Part shown: piece by piece, positions 1 through 14,040 of the stretch
How the letters are laid out: each line of letters opens with the position of its first letter
How positions within the stretch are numbered: position 1 is the stretch's first letter
Source: Alitta virens
Taxonomy: Eukaryota; Annelida; Polychaeta; Phyllodocida; Nereididae
NCBI GenBank assembly: GCA_932294295.1
Contig: OW028573.1
Location: 65,077,829-65,141,828, forward strand
DNA length: 64,000 nt
Direction: 5' to 3'
Notes under the pieces: model-generated
Database searches by the model: none
What the model was told of the DNA's origin: nothing
What the model saw: the letters and a program-made list of their open reading frames with translations, nothing else
Translations under genes and position numbers: made by a program

Positions 1-3000
1 TGCCTCATAATTGAGTAATCAAGTTGTGTAAATGCCAAGTGATCAGTGGCGGTGCTCGTTTTCTCAAGGGAACCATAATTGGTCCCTAAACAACTGGCCA
101 GGGCAGCGCTCTCCTTGGCTCGCATGTAAACCACACAGAGTGATTCAGTTGTTCTTGCATACCAACCTCTGCCCAGTAACAGCCTCTAAAGGAAGCTCAC
201 CCTTGCTTAAAGGTTCAGCTTGTACTGCCAATTAATTAGCTTAGGTGTGGTGTTTATTTAATGATATTTGCATGTCAAGTCAACCAAGAAACACAACTAT
301 CTGTGTGCTTCCAAATTATTGCCAGTTTTAATTGGCAAGCATCAGTTTCATGACTTGTCATTTTGTTATCATTTGCTCTATGTAGAAGTGGCAGTGAAGC
401 AACAGCCAGATGTCTTTTGTGTCAGTAGCACTGAGCTGATATTGCAAGAGATTAGTACACAGGATATCCTGCAGGCCTGCATTCTACTATACCCCAGCCA
501 CGGGCCATGGTAGTAAACAATAGGCTGTTGTGGCAGTTGGACATTGTGTGGGAGAGTGGATGACAGTTGCTTAGGACCATGTCATGACTCACGACAGGCG
601 AGCAGCGTGAAAAGGGATCACAGCTAATAGAGAGGCGTATATTCTCTTTAGATGGGGTCAGGGCCCGCTACAAAGGAATTGCCACTAATGGAAATAACGA
701 CACGCTGGCCTGACAACTTTGTTAATACCATGGAGGCCATTGGATGGGGAAGCTGGGGGGAGGGCAATCACTTGACTCCACAGCGGCTTGTCACGTGTCA
801 GTTCAACTGATGCCTTTTGGGAGTTTACTTCGATTGACCTACTTTTAAATTGGCATCATGAAATTCAGATTGCATGTCACCCATACAGAACATGATAACT
901 ACAAACCTTGCTAAATTCATGCACAGGACTCCGAACTTATTTATTTACAGCACATTTATATTTAAATATTTTCTGTTGTGTTTTGTGAGGAAAGTTTTTG
1001 TGAAATTATCAGAATGAGGTTTAAACAAAGATAACTGACGAGAGTATGCATTTGATCTTCATTACCAGAACTATGAGCATGCTATAATTATATCAATGTC
1101 AACATTCCAGTAACTGATATCCCTGAGCCATGGCTGATATGCTTGTAGTCTTACTGCCATTTCACTAAATACGTACATGCATGTTAATTCGTCATGTTTT
1201 AACTTAATTTCATTGTCTATCAACAGATAGATCGTCATGCCCTAACTTAACTAGACGTAGGTGTGGCTGAGTAGATGTTTGGTTCTACTTGAGTGGGTTG
1301 ATTAGAGTCGATCAGCCTATCAAACGGTCATATCATGGAGTCACGTGACTCTATGGTCATATGAACATATGGAAATTTACCTAGTTGACCTGCCCTAATA
1401 ATATCCACCAATTACACCAGGCTGTTGTTCTTACCCATTATTGGCTTTTAACCTAAATATCAGTGAAGAAAGCTCTGTGTACGTGGTTAGAGAAATGGCA
1501 GTAACTGATGAAAATTCTCGTTAGATTTATGACAACCTGGCAAGCTGTTCAGATGCACTTTGAAACGACCTGCCTGGAATCCAGATTATCATTAGGGAGT
1601 GTGTTATAAACCCATTTTCCTTTCCTGGTGACTGTGACGTGTACAAGTAGAGCACAGACAATGCCCATGACAATGAATAAAATATCACTCCACATGTTTC
1701 TTGGGAAGGGTAAAAAGAAAGTCCCATAAAAATTGCTGGAGTCATGCAAGATTTACAGTTGTTGCATGGTAGCAACAAGGCAAGACCTGCTTCAGACTCA
1801 GTTACAACCCTACTTTTTTTTTATAATAACACACATACTCTGGAGTAACAAAGTAGGCCGTTTAAGAGTCTTCCAATTGTTTCTTCAGATCTGATGACTC
1901 TCAGATTGGGTATTTCAATCCATAATGTTTGAACAATAAAGGACTGTCATCCTGTAGGATATTCATTGAAGGAGAAGCCAAAATCACATCTTTAAGTTAT
2001 TTGCATATGAAGTCCCATATGAAGTCCCCAATGAACCAGAATCAAACACTGAGAAATTGAAAAGTCTTCAATGGAGGATCTTGACGTCCTTGCTTTGTTG
2101 ACGACTTTTGCAGAAACAAACACTGCATATTTTCAAGAAACAACAAGAGAGTTTAGCTTGCATTGCATTAGTAATTGTTAATGTTAGTTGCGAACAGCAA
2201 TTACAGATCTGCTCACACAATACGGGATGTGAAACAGAGCTTAATAACTAGCTAATTTGCCAGTATATAAAAATATACAAGATTATGAGGGCCCTTCTAA
2301 GACAGCCATGCTGTCGCTGGAAAAGGGCCCCTCTATAATAAATCAATAATAATTTAATTTAATCTTTTTTTTTTTTTTTTTAACTGAGAAATAGATAAAA
2401 ACATGGTTGTGATGAAACAGAACTTAGGTGTGGCTGTAATCACACTTAATTTTTTCTTCAATTGTTTATCAAATTTAATGTTGGATTTGTGAAGGACTTT
2501 ATACCATAGGTTACCTGCATTCCATGAGGTTAACTGCATTCCATATGCATGCATGTTCATCAATATTCGTGAATATTTTGAATTGACCAAGTGCCAAAAT
2601 GATAACAATAAAACCATCATCATCAACTAGTGCACGAGGACTCAAAATAGCCAATATTTATCTGTGAAATAGGCTAAATACACTATTCATGAGATTCACC
2701 CAGTCAGAGAAAATGTCAAGACTATTGTGGTACACTTATTGCTGCCTCTTATTTAAATGATGTTTCCTTATAAATACCATCAACAATGAAGCATTATTAT
2801 GGACATACTGATTTGGAACAAGGTGTAGTTTTATGAACAGGGTCGTGGGGATGCAAGATCTTCTTACAGTAAAGTAAGGTTTTATTGACATTTGGTTTCT
2901 GCAGATATTGACGTCATTTGGTTTTCAGATACTAGTAATTGGGTATGGTAATGTACTGTTCTACCTGAATTCCAATTATAATCTTTCTAGGCACTTCCAA

Positions 3001-3300
3001 GTTTATCCTTTATTGCCAAGAATGCATAACGCCCCTTTCGTGTAATCTCTTAAACCTAGAACTTCGCAGCAACTGAGTATTATTAGAGTCTTGCGTGTCG
3101 AATGCTTGGAAATCGAATTAAATTACGAATTAGGTGTGGCTGTAATCACATTGACTGGATCTTCAAGTGTCGGGGCTGGAGAAATTCATATTCAGATTGT
3201 AGTTCTTGTAGCAGTGAATACGCCTCTCTGGAGATTCATAACATCATGTCAGTGACAATATATAGCAGGAGAATTATTGACCTCTATGATAATATGTGGC
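1..3300. other. Intergenic, AT-rich, no gene seen
   Basis: No open frame here looks like a protein domain. Visible items are four TAGGTGTGG motifs near 242, 1258, 2425 and 3131, two of them inside a perfect 21-bp direct repeat (2424-2444 and 3130-3150), and a GC-rich hairpin at 2287-2333 followed by an AT-rich tail and a T run. Nothing else is identifiable. Confidence 0.6.
2287..2388. repeat. GGGCCC hairpin with AT-rich tail and T run
   Basis: GAGGGCCCTT and AAAAGGGCCC face each other across about 25 bases that contain a second inverted pair (GACAGC / GCTGTC). The hairpin is followed by a TAATAAAT-type tail and a run of about 16 T. Hairpin plus simple A/T tail is the usual look of a retroelement 3' end, but no reverse-transcriptase coding is visible upstream. 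It could also be a stand-alone hairpin. Confidence 0.35.
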
Positions 3301-6300
3301 TTGTTGTGGAAATCTTGCCATAACGGTGAGTGAAACCCTGGCTAGAAAGGCCCTTGGGAGAATCGATAAGACAGAAGGGTGTGTCGTATCATGCTGAGCC
3401 CGAAGGCACATGGAACCATGAATGGGATTCGATTGTTTTGGCTCACTCGCCTTTGGTGTTGGATTATACCAAGGAAGGAGCTGTGGAGCATTGGCTGCTT
3501 CTAATGATATGCAAGAGGGTGGAAAACTAGCACAGACCATGTCCCCTGCCTTGTCCACCAGTAACAGCCTGAGGCAGTAGCTGCCATTGTGTCCTGTTTA
3601 TGTACACTTGAGAGATGCAGTTGTCTAGCATCATCGTAGCATGCGGCTTATTCGTGGCCCCCACAAAGACTTAGGCATGGAGCCATGCTGAGCCTGTGTG
3701 GACGGCTGGTATCAGGCTGTGTTCTCACTTATCATATTCGCCATGTGCATCGGCTGTCTTTGGCTCTTGTGACAATATAGCTCAGAAATTCGCTGCTATC
3801 TGTGACTTCCACTGTGAATCATCGGGAATCGGCTCCTTTATTCAATAAACCTAAGTGGAGTGCAGCCTGTGGCCAGCTATAACTGCCTGGATTTCCAGCT
3901 TATCTTCTTTAACAATAGCCACAAGGGAGGACCCTCCATGGACCATCTTTATCCATTATGGCAGCAGCGGTGGAGATTGCCTCAGATTTGCTTTTGACAT
4001 CTCTGTAATGACCCTAGTGCTGGCCCAAAGCGCCTTCCAATCACACATGAGATTGAAGATGCAGCAGCGGCGTCGGCCTGTCACTGGCCATGCTTGTCAT
4101 TCTGTGTCATTAGTCAAGTTTACGAGATCTCCATCCGCCAGTCCAGCTCAGTCGAGATGCAGTTGCTCACACCAATAATCTGGCGTCTTTGTGACGTCTG
4201 CTCTCTCCAGCCCTCCCCGTGGATATCGCATAAATCTCTCTAATGTTGCTCCCAAGGAGGACCTGGTCTGCCCAGCCAAAGGCCAAAATAGAAGGTGGCA
4301 TAAGCGCCTGTGTCCTGAACATTCGTGGCTGATCCCCTAGTGGGGAGCTTTGGCCCAGCAAGATAAGGGGGCCAGGTGATGTCTCCAATATTCGCTACAG
4401 CTATCTGCTCGCCCGCTGCCCCAAAACAATGAGCAGGGCTGCAGGGCTCTTCTTTTGGTGAATTGCATCATGAGAAACCATGCTTTTGTGTAATTGCGGC
4501 CTGAGCCGTTTCCAATCCAGATCAGTGGCCTGCCTCAGTTACATGGCATGCATAAACAACCCAGATAAATTCCCATGCATCACTGCATCTCAGTTCCTCT
4601 GACATTAATATTTCATAAGTTGGCCAAAAAACAAACAGGTGGTGCCACTGATGCTGGCGCTAATTATATTGCAGGCGGCCCTCTGGGATCAAGAAGCATG
4701 TTGAGTGTCCACTTGAGCACGCCTGCATGGAACGTGTGCCTTTGATACATTGCCTGACAGAGTGTTTCATCAACTCCTGACTGCACAGGAATCTATCTCC
4801 TTTAAGCTCGCTCTAACTTGGCCCTTCTCCGCTATAATAAGAGAAGGCAGGCTGGACCTAGTTTACAGCATCTCCCACATCACTTGTATCACTCCTGGCA
4901 GGCTCCGGTGTCCGCCCTTGTCATCTATCAAACATGTCTACTACGACTATGGGCTAATCAATAGAGTGATGTGGACCGTCCCGGCTCCCTATCAGCTTCT
5001 TATAGATGCTGCCTCTGCTTCCCTAGAGGCGAATTAACCAGTTCTACTTGCTTGTGACTCTCGTTCTACAAAAGCGAGAAAATTAGTCAAGCCCTGTCGC
5101 CATTCCCGGGAGCTAATTAACCTCTCAGGACAATAATATTTCACAGTTATCGCAAAAAATAGACGATCCAATGTTATTTTCGTGTTCTTCTGGAAAGCTT
5201 CTTCATCTTGCTGAAGGTCTTTTTTTTCTGTAATATTGTGTGAACAGAGAAAGAAACTCTATATTCAGTGAAAATGTAAAGAGATTCCAGATACATGTTG
5301 TCTGTTTCGGATGTAGATGTTTTGTGTGTGTGACTGGAATAAGATTTACGCCATACTCTACAGTAGCCCATGCCTAACAGATTTATGTTGCTCTAATTAC
5401 ACAGCGAAAACAGGAACTCGTCACGGTGATTATGCACTGTCATAAAGAGAAGTGTTTTTGCTTTGCAAGCGCACGAATACTGTAACGTTGTCTGGCCTGG
5501 TTTGGGGGCACTGTGCTGCTGGAGGTGGATCAAAGTAGCATATCTTATCTGTGTGCTGCAATACACTTAGGCTGCCATGACGTCAGTAAGATTAATGATC
5601 AGTCAGGCATGGTAATTTCCAGGTCAGATTACTTCAAACTTAGTTCGACAGTAGCCTGACTAAATCACCTCACTGCACTTGACAATGATGAAGGTGACGT
5701 ACACAAGATTTATGATGCTCCACCGGTAATATTTGTGCATACAATGAAGCTGCTCCATTACACACGCTGCAGTTAGGCAACAGTGGGCTACAGTGAATGA
5801 GAGTGTTTATTCGGAGATGATGTCTCCGTGCCGTGCCGGGCAGCCTTATCACAAAATGCACATTCGGCCATTTCCAAGCCCTGGTAAATTCCACATGCCT
5901 GGCGTCTCGCATGCTGATCCCAATTATGTCCCCGCAATTTCTGGAATCTGTAATAGTTGCCATTTCATCCGCAAGATTAACGACCTCATATAAACCTGGG
6001 ACCGCTCTTAATTTCTAAGATGTAATATCTCATGCCTATTAAACCTCTGGAGCATACGTAGCGAAAAACAGGGCCTTTTAATGAAAAACAGCCCGGAAAT
6101 CTGACAGCGAGGTCCAGAAATCTGACACTGAGAAAAACCAGTCATATTTGGCCGTAATTGGTGGCTGGTGAGCGACAGCTTGTAAATTAGTTGGGGGAGA
6201 AATTGAAGCGAAAGATGAAGGTGACAAACAGGCTGGATGTTGCTTGGGCTGCTGGCACAGAGTACATCAGATAAGAGGCTGAGTGTCGTCGCCTGGCCCT

Positions 6301-7090
6301 CCTTGCCCTAACGCAAATGGCCAGGGCCAGCAAAGCGAATTTCCCATCTTAGCAAAGATTAATGTTTCAATTATAGTGATTATCAGTCAGAGAAACTGCC
6401 AGATTACGATACAAAGCAATCAGCCGAGGCGGCCGTCTGAAACGACTAAATCGATTCGTTCCTCTCGAAATCTCAGATCATGTCACCCGCAGGAGATCGA
6501 TTGTTTCAGATTTAATTCGTACGGCGCTGGCTTGATCTCTCTCCCTCTGCTGTCTCTATGTGATATTGCACTGCTATAGAGGTGCTCCTCCGCTATTGAT
6601 CCCCTCTGGGACTTGCAATGAGCCAACGCCGTTTAATTTTCGGCTGCAAACAGATACATCTGCCGTTCACACTTCAATATCCGAGGCGGCCTCTCCATGC
6701 TGAACACGTAATCATCATTTCACATCCAACTGAAGGGCCATGTGTCTCTTAATCCAAGCGCGCAGTGCAAAAATGAGCCGAATCTCTGTTTATAACGCCT
6801 AATGCTTTGCCATTCCATTCAACTGTAAAGCCAACATTGGCCCAATCACGATATACACTGCCTATGCTTACAGTGCCTCAGAGACGAGCGCTGTTGATGC
6901 AGCTGGGCAGATGGTTGTGCCCTTGTGGATTTACCTCGCGGGTTATAGTGGCAAAATATGAAGGGGGTTTCTTGGTAATTAAAAATACACTGCACGTATT
7001 AGACCTATCATTCGTTACAGGGTGTGGGATTTCATTGAAAACAAAGGCTGTACTGAAATAGCTGGGTGGCATTGAGGGGTGCTTGTACGA

Positions 7091-7136
7091 TGCCAGTCCA
7101 ATAGAGCCAGTCAAATAGAGTCAGTCAAATAGAGCC
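7091..7136. repeat. Short 15-bp tandem repeat, three copies
   Basis: Three imperfect head-to-tail copies of a 15-bp unit of type CAGTCAAATAGAG(C/T)C. Non-coding and not recognised as part of a larger element. Confidence 0.6.
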
Positions 7137-8097
7137 TTACAAATGATTAAGTCCATAGCAGCAGTGGTCTCCATCAGGGCAAACATAAAACTGTTTGAGT
7201 CCATCGATGTTAGCACTGGACTGACCCATGGTGCTGCAAGTGAACACGAAAGGCTAAATGAATCTGATGGTCTGCTGCTGTGCTTGGCGGCTCTAGTCTG
7301 TTCTGTGACATGCTCGATTTAAGAGTCGAAAAAGTTTGACTGGCTTGTAGCTGGTTATTTTGTTATAGTGCAGTGATTTGTTTGTGTTTGTGTTTGATTT
7401 CTGGTAAGTATTTCCACTTCGAGCCCTTTAGGCACTGACATTTCAATTGATTAGCAATGATCTTCCTCATATTTGGGATTTACCAGCCTAGAGCCATATT
7501 TCGGCCCTGTGCAACTTGAAACTCAAGTGTTATGAAATAAGACCTGCTTGTCCTTTATTATTGCAAATGAATGTTGATCAATTTACTGCTATAACCTACA
7601 AAATTCATGGAAGATACAGTACTAATTCAAAGTAATGTTTATTTTGATGCAGAATAGAGAACGTAATGCAATTTTCTAGACAACCTAATTTTGGAGTAAT
7701 ACCACACTTCTCTAATATGGTTATTTTCTTAATTAGGTTCTTCCTGAATTGTTTTTTGTTCTTGTGAAGTGGTTTCTTTGGTTTTAATGTTATTAAAGAA
7801 ATTTCACAATTTATTTCATTTCATTGATTGTTTCTCATGTTTGATTCAAGCGAACTTTACATGTTTGCCATCTCCCGCGGGGCCATTAAATCTGACTTTT
7901 ATTGAACTTTATTGACTTATTTATTTACAAGTGAGGGGCAATAAGTAGCCCATAAAAAGGTTAAGACGCTCACTTGCCCGGGGCTGTGTACAATGAGGCA
8001 TTTATTGGATTGGTGGCGTAAGCCGAGGGTTGTCACCTGCGAAGTAAATGTTTGGTGGAGTGTTGTGTAGGACTGCATGAAGAGAAGGTCAGGCCTG

Positions 8098-8155
8098 GAG
8101 TTGGGGCAAGGAGAAGGAGGGGGGTGCTTAGGGGGGAGGGGGTTGGGGGCTGATC
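8098..8155. other. G-rich tract with quadruplex potential
   Basis: Several runs of four to six G within about 55 bases on the plus strand, separated by short spacers. This meets the loose sequence rule for G-quadruplex formation. No adjacent transcript is identified. Confidence 0.4.
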
Positions 8156-11100
8156 GATAGGGTAATTGCCGGCGGTCCTCTTGCAGTGCGCTTTAGGTCT
8201 CTGCAGGTATTCAATTAGATGTTATTATCCGGCCCAGCGCTGTTGCCCACGCCAGTGCCATGCTACAATAGCACTATAGGGCCACAGTAGAACGCGTGAC
8301 AGGTAGTCATCCAGTGCGCCCGACGCCCGCTGCACCACCATTTAATCTTCCTAGACCCCAAGAATCAGAACACGCTCACTCAGTCATTAGTTAATGAGTT
8401 CTCTCTCCAACTTTTGACAAATGAACTTTCTGTATACATTCACCTGTCTGGCAGCAGTACTAACACCTTTTTGTTCACTCAAAACCTTTGTTCCTTCCCT
8501 GTATTCAACTATGGTGGAGTGTAAACAGTAATCTTTTTGTTTATCACAAGGCAGTCTGTCCGCCACATCGAGTTTATCACACTCTGAGTCTTGTTAGTTT
8601 GTCACACATCGGTGTTTACAATGACATCTTTCTCCCCAAATACATCACAAGAATATGCCTTTAAATCTGCCAGCCCCTTTACAAACACAACGATTGAAGA
8701 GATTCTTAAAGCCAGCTTCAAAATTTGCCTATTAGTTTTGATGAATCTTCTAAGTTATTGTTCTCCATCAGTTTCTTTGTCATTATTGGGCATTCTGCCT
8801 GCGATATTATACAAGCCATCTCAAACAATCACTATTCCTGTTTCAAGGTATCTAGTTTCCCAATTACATGCAGTTTCTCAATTTTGTCACATTTAATGGA
8901 TTATGAATATCTACTGATGACAGACATTGATTATTCGCAAGCAATCTTATGTGGCTGCCGAATCTACAAATCCCCTTTCTTGTAATTGTCTGTCACTGCA
9001 AAGGCTCTCCGATTAGGGCGTCTCTGCCGACGTATGACGTCACCAGGCCCTTAGAAAGATGTGCGCGTGCTATTCACCACATATGATATTTCCTTTGCCG
9101 CCATAGCAAAACCTCTGTCTCTTTTCTTAAGATATGTGGAAATGACAGGTCCAGGAATTGAGCCATACTTGAGCATAGAAGTGCGGAGGCTGCCGCACTT
9201 TGACAATCTACCTTACCCTGGCGATATTACTGCGGATATTCCGCCATTTATCGCTAGGCCATTGTGTAGTGGCGCAGCAGGGATATGGCTGCCTGGAGCC
9301 CTAATGTAGGTTTATAACCCGATGGCTTTGGCTGCTTTGCCCGTTTTGCCTGCTTGGCTGACTGGCACTGCCTCCACTGGCCATAGCGCATCTATAGGCT
9401 GGTACAGTGGCTGGCATAGAGGCTGGTATAGAAGCCTGGCCATGCAGTGATTGAAGCGATGGCCACTGGCTGCTCAGATAGCGCCTTGTCCGACTGAGCT
9501 GGCCTGGCTCAACTAATCGAACGGGGACCAGGCTTGTGGATGAATTTATCAATCTGATGACAGGACGGGGAGGGATCTGTGGCCATGAGCCCAGAACCTG
9601 CTTGCTCTGCTGACACGAGACACTGCACTAGAGCAGGGCACACACATCCACCCCGGCCAACCCCTGTAGAGTCATGCCAAGCATTGCTCTTATTATGAAG
9701 AGTGCAGTTGTCTCTCTCCTGAGCCGCTGCACCGCCTCTCCCTTTTAGCCTCCTTCCCAAGTAATAGTGCTCGGATTGGGGCAATAATTGTCCACATTTG
9801 TCCTGGTGCTACAAGCATTAGGGAAGTCTGTTCCACTACATGTAATAATTTTAGCATATAGGAAGGCGGTTTTTATTTCCAAAAGTTTTCAAATGTAAAT
9901 GATAACATATTAGCAGTAGAAGCTGCGGTTTATTTCAAGCACATAGCTTGTAGCTGCGGGCCTTTTAAATCCCATAATGAGCTCGAAAGAAATATGGCAT
10001 CAGGTTTCCTGTGATGAATTTAAATGTGCATGGAAAGAAAGTGGCGCAGGATATCATGTCATATTACAATGCATTGTAGCATGCCTAATCTAGTCATTTT
10101 GAGTGACGTCCTAACAAACCAATGGTAATTACTAAAAAGACAAAGATGGAAGAGAATACCGTGTTACATGCAATTACAAAATCAAACATGAAACTTAATG
10201 CTTGGCTGTGAGAGAGAAGCAAATGTTTTCTGCCTTTAGTAGCCTGTTTCTTGTCAATGGCTGTTTTCGCCCAAGTGGTGGACTCGTGGGCTGGCCAAGT
10301 GCTCTGAATCAGTCTACAATCGGATGCCTGAGGTTTTATATCAGTGGGCGACTCATGGTCACAGCTGAGCTCCCTGAGATATCCATCACTGTCGGCCTTT
10401 GCTTGGTTACGATGTCACTGTTACCGCCATGCATCTTATCTTTGAGGACATGGACCTCTTGCTTTTCGCAGCCGGATTTTATTCCGGGCATGCGCACTGC
10501 CTTGCTTCCGTGGCCTGCTGGGGTAGAGGATTTATTCTCGTCCGCACAACAACCGTGTTTTCTTTTGTCAGCAGCAGGTTCTAGCGGCGCCTGAGGTAAT
10601 CTTTCATATGAGAGGTCCTTAACCGCTAGTCCTGTTTCTTTCTGCAACAGACATCGCTTCATTTCATGTGAGTCTAGTCTTGGGCCCATGGTAAATCCTG
10701 CGCAATGTGCAGAGGGCCATGGTGATTACAATCTGCGTACGAGTGGATAGGAGGGGAGGGGAGGCGCGTAGCTCACTGTGTCATGATGTATGGCAATCCT
10801 GGGCGCTGTCTCAAGTCGCATTACACGGCTGATCCGAATCTAGCGCTTCCAGCAACAGTATCAATTCACTCTTGCGAGCCTTCCAGTCATTTACCGCCTC
10901 CATCCATCACTCCTCTCTATACGTCTCCCAAACGCCCGATCCAAAGCTACTTCTGGCAAAAGTTCTCTCGGCTTTGCCCTAATTTCCAAGACAATCGAAG
11001 AGAGTGATCTCTCCTCTAGTGACAAATCTTAGCCAGCCTCAATTCAATTAATGAATGCCAAAAAGTGTTTGTGTGGAAGAATGCAAAACAGCAGATCTTA

Positions 11101-12298
11101 GCTTGGCTGCAGATTATCCAGCTAAACGAATTAATAGGAGACGTGGTTATTGCGTTCTGCTTCGTTCAAATCAAATTAAGCTGACTTGAATATTAATAAC
11201 TAGGGTGTTAGTAGTTTTCTAATGTTCACGCCATCTCCCATCGACAAGAGAGAAGCTGCTGATGCAGAAGAGAACAGGAGCTCTCCTCAGCTGAGAATGC
11301 TCGACGGATCTTGAGCGATGTTTGAAATTTCATCCATTGTCTAGATCTTAGTAAATCGTCAGACTGAGCCTATCATGTTTGAAGATCAATCTTGCTTCGA
11401 CAAGGTTGTCACCTTCAAGAGAGAGGGGGGCTGATAGGATCTTATCGCTATTCTGAATAATATTGCCATAACTAATCTCTGCGTTTCTGCAATCTGTTTT
11501 TTCCTAGGCAATCCACAACTGCGGATGGTTTTTTCGTTTGAGGCTTTGAATCATTTCATTCTTTCCCTGCGTGTCCCACTCCGCTTTAGAACTGAACAAC
11601 AAGACTTGGGAGTGCATTTACAGAGCACAGAGAAACCTTGAGCCATGGGATTGGTGTCTTTGGGGGTGATTAGACGGTCAGATATTGACCGAGGGCCCCG
11701 ATGACACCCTGACCAGGCTGAGCTGATTTTCAAGGCAGAGATTCCCAGCTGTGTTTAAGGATTGTGTAGGGCGGGCCAGGGGCTGGATGGGACTGCCCAG
11801 GGCTATGAGGGTCTTAGTGGGAGCGGGCAGGGTCGTTGTGTTGACTGAACGTGGACCCCCGGCCACCCCTTGCTGACCCTTGCACTTTGCTATTGGCGTT
11901 TCGATTGGCCCTGCGCCTGGATATGTTATGCCATGCACGGCCGCCCTCCATCAAGCAAATCTTTGATCCGACCCAAATGACCAGCTGCAGGGGACTACCG
12001 TATAATTTCACAATCCGGCCCGCGTGAAGGCTTTATTGAAAAGCACGTGTGTTGTTAACAGCCCTAGGCATTCATGAGGGTACTTCTGCTATTGAATCCA
12101 GCACATTATTGACGTGGTGGCATCGGGGCCCAAGATTTACAGGGGGGAGGGCAGGATTTGCACTCTTAGTTGAACTCTATAGTGCCCAGAAAGATCATAG
12201 CTGAGCATATGCTAATCTGTACACAGTGAACTCTTCATAAAATGACCTCGCTAATAGGCCCGTTGGCAATCTATACATTCAACGTTACAAATAAACAC

Positions 12299-12400
12299 CA
12301 CTGCCAGTGCCATCACTCTGGCAGCTGGTCACTGAAGCTAAGCATCTGATCAGAAGCACTGATACAATTCTATACAATACAACACAATGCAATACACGTA
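12299..12400 (+). repeat. 5S rRNA-like SINE fragment (decayed)
   Basis: The stretch GGTCACTGAAGCTAAGCAT at about 12327 closely resembles the 5S rRNA internal control region (the consensus around box A, ACTGAAGCTAAGCA). A GCCAT.CACTCTGGCAG segment just upstream resembles the preceding 5S part. It is followed by an A/C/T-rich tail of repeated CAATACAA type. The remainder of 5S rRNA is not intact, so it is not a functional 5S gene. A 5S-derived SINE head (SINE3 type) is the best reading; a chance partial match is possible. Confidence 0.45.
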
Positions 12401-14040
12401 CTTTACAATATATATATATGCGTTTTATTCTGTCGTTTCTATCAAATTTAACCTCTTCAGACGTATATCTATAATATTTTTCACCAATCTAATTATACAT
12501 CTTGAATTTTTCTTCTCCATTAAATTGCAGGTGCACCAATACCGGTGTCAGCCTGAGCCTACCATTATGATATATATTTTATCTTGAGTGTGTACATTTT
12601 TCTGTGTCTCAATGCTGATGGTCTGGAGCTTCGTCAGATTATATAACCAGCTCTGCCAGAGGCAGATGTAATAATGAGATGATAAGACTTGGATTCCACA
12701 CCGTGTCTCTTGTCATTTGCATATAGAGTAAATAACTTACATACTCAATGTAACTGCCATAGGCTGAGACTCAAGACAAATTTTTTTTCCGGCATAGAAG
12801 TAGTAATTTGTATTGACTCAGGGTCCAATACAAACTGTTTAAACATTTAATACAAAAACATCAGTCTACACCGATTCAAGGTATTTTGGTACAGTAAATC
12901 GTAAAGCACATTGAGCTTCTCCTTACCATTGCACAGCATGCGGCATTTCCTCTATTTATACAATATATCTCGCTTCTTAATCCTAATATGTTCTACGAAG
13001 TGACACTCTTCAATTACATGTTTTTCATCCTGCACACCTTGCTGACATTTACACAGTCTATTTTCTTACATGGCATGATGCATTCATTAACAATACAATA
13101 TATAAAGGTGGAGAACTCCTAAGATAAAAATCCATCGCTACTGGGATGCCACCAAGTGGCCTTAAATAAAGAGGTCCTAGTGTGCGTAGCCAAAATAAGA
13201 ACCATCGTGAGGCAAATAGGCAATCATAATTTTCTATGGCTTAAATGAATGAATAATGAATTTCACTGACATGTAGAGGTCACGAAAGACCATATATGCT
13301 TTAATTATACGTCAAGAAAAACATTCTTAGAAACACACATGCTACACTTATAGAAACATTCTTAGAAACATGAAGGCTATACTTGGTATACTTATATATC
13401 AAAAGAGATATGTTAGCCAACTACGCTCTCTGGCGTCCGGTAAATAATGTAAAATGTGTCTGAATTAGCACTGTGTACTTAAGTTGATCGCAATAAATTC
13501 AATTAAACTCAATTCAATATTCTAAGAAACACAAAAAGCTGTCCTATAAATGTATGGTTATGAAACGGCTGGTCTGTGTGTGCTGAACTACCAAGCTCAA
13601 AGAGCATATCATGTATCTTCTTCTTTTTTTTTAAGGGTTTTTTTGGCAAACCATTATGCTGTTGGCGTCGATGCATATTTATCATTCAGCTGTACATGCA
13701 TATATCAATTATGCCATTCATCTTCTACTATTATCTCGATATTTTCATTTTCTATTTTCTTGTTGTTTTTTTAAGGATGAGAGCAGTCAGTTTAAGATCG
13801 TGGCTCCTGGGTCTACTTTATTGCTGTAAACATATTAGCGAACATGAAATGTAAATTAATATTGCGATGTTATGATTTTGTATGACCCGGCTTTCAATTC
13901 AAATGCGTTGAATTGAGAAAAAATATGAACTCCTTCATTGGTTTGTTCTTGTAAGGAATTTAATTAATGCTTCAGGTGGCCCAAAACAAGAGCTAAAGAA
14001 AGAATCTTTGGGCTTTTAGTGTTTTGAATACATAGTAAAC

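Larger units (their letters stand above)
3300..12060. other. Gene-free block with GC-richer segments; possible conserved regulatory DNA
   Basis: Segments around 3.3-6.9 kb, 8.0-8.4 kb and 9.0-12.0 kb are of visibly higher and more even base composition than their AT-rich surroundings. They contain many homeodomain-like TAATTA/ATTA cores, but their open frames are short, overlap on both strands and show no recognisable domain. This is the look of conserved non-coding DNA in animal genomes; that reading is inference, since conservation cannot be tested from one sequence. A 15-bp tandem repeat of type CAGTCAAATAGAG lies near 7091-7136. Confidence 0.35.

Noticed and set aside
10202..10689. 130- and 117-codon frames on opposite strands
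   Set aside because: They overlap each other and neither has a domain. The sequence looks like non-coding DNA of even composition.
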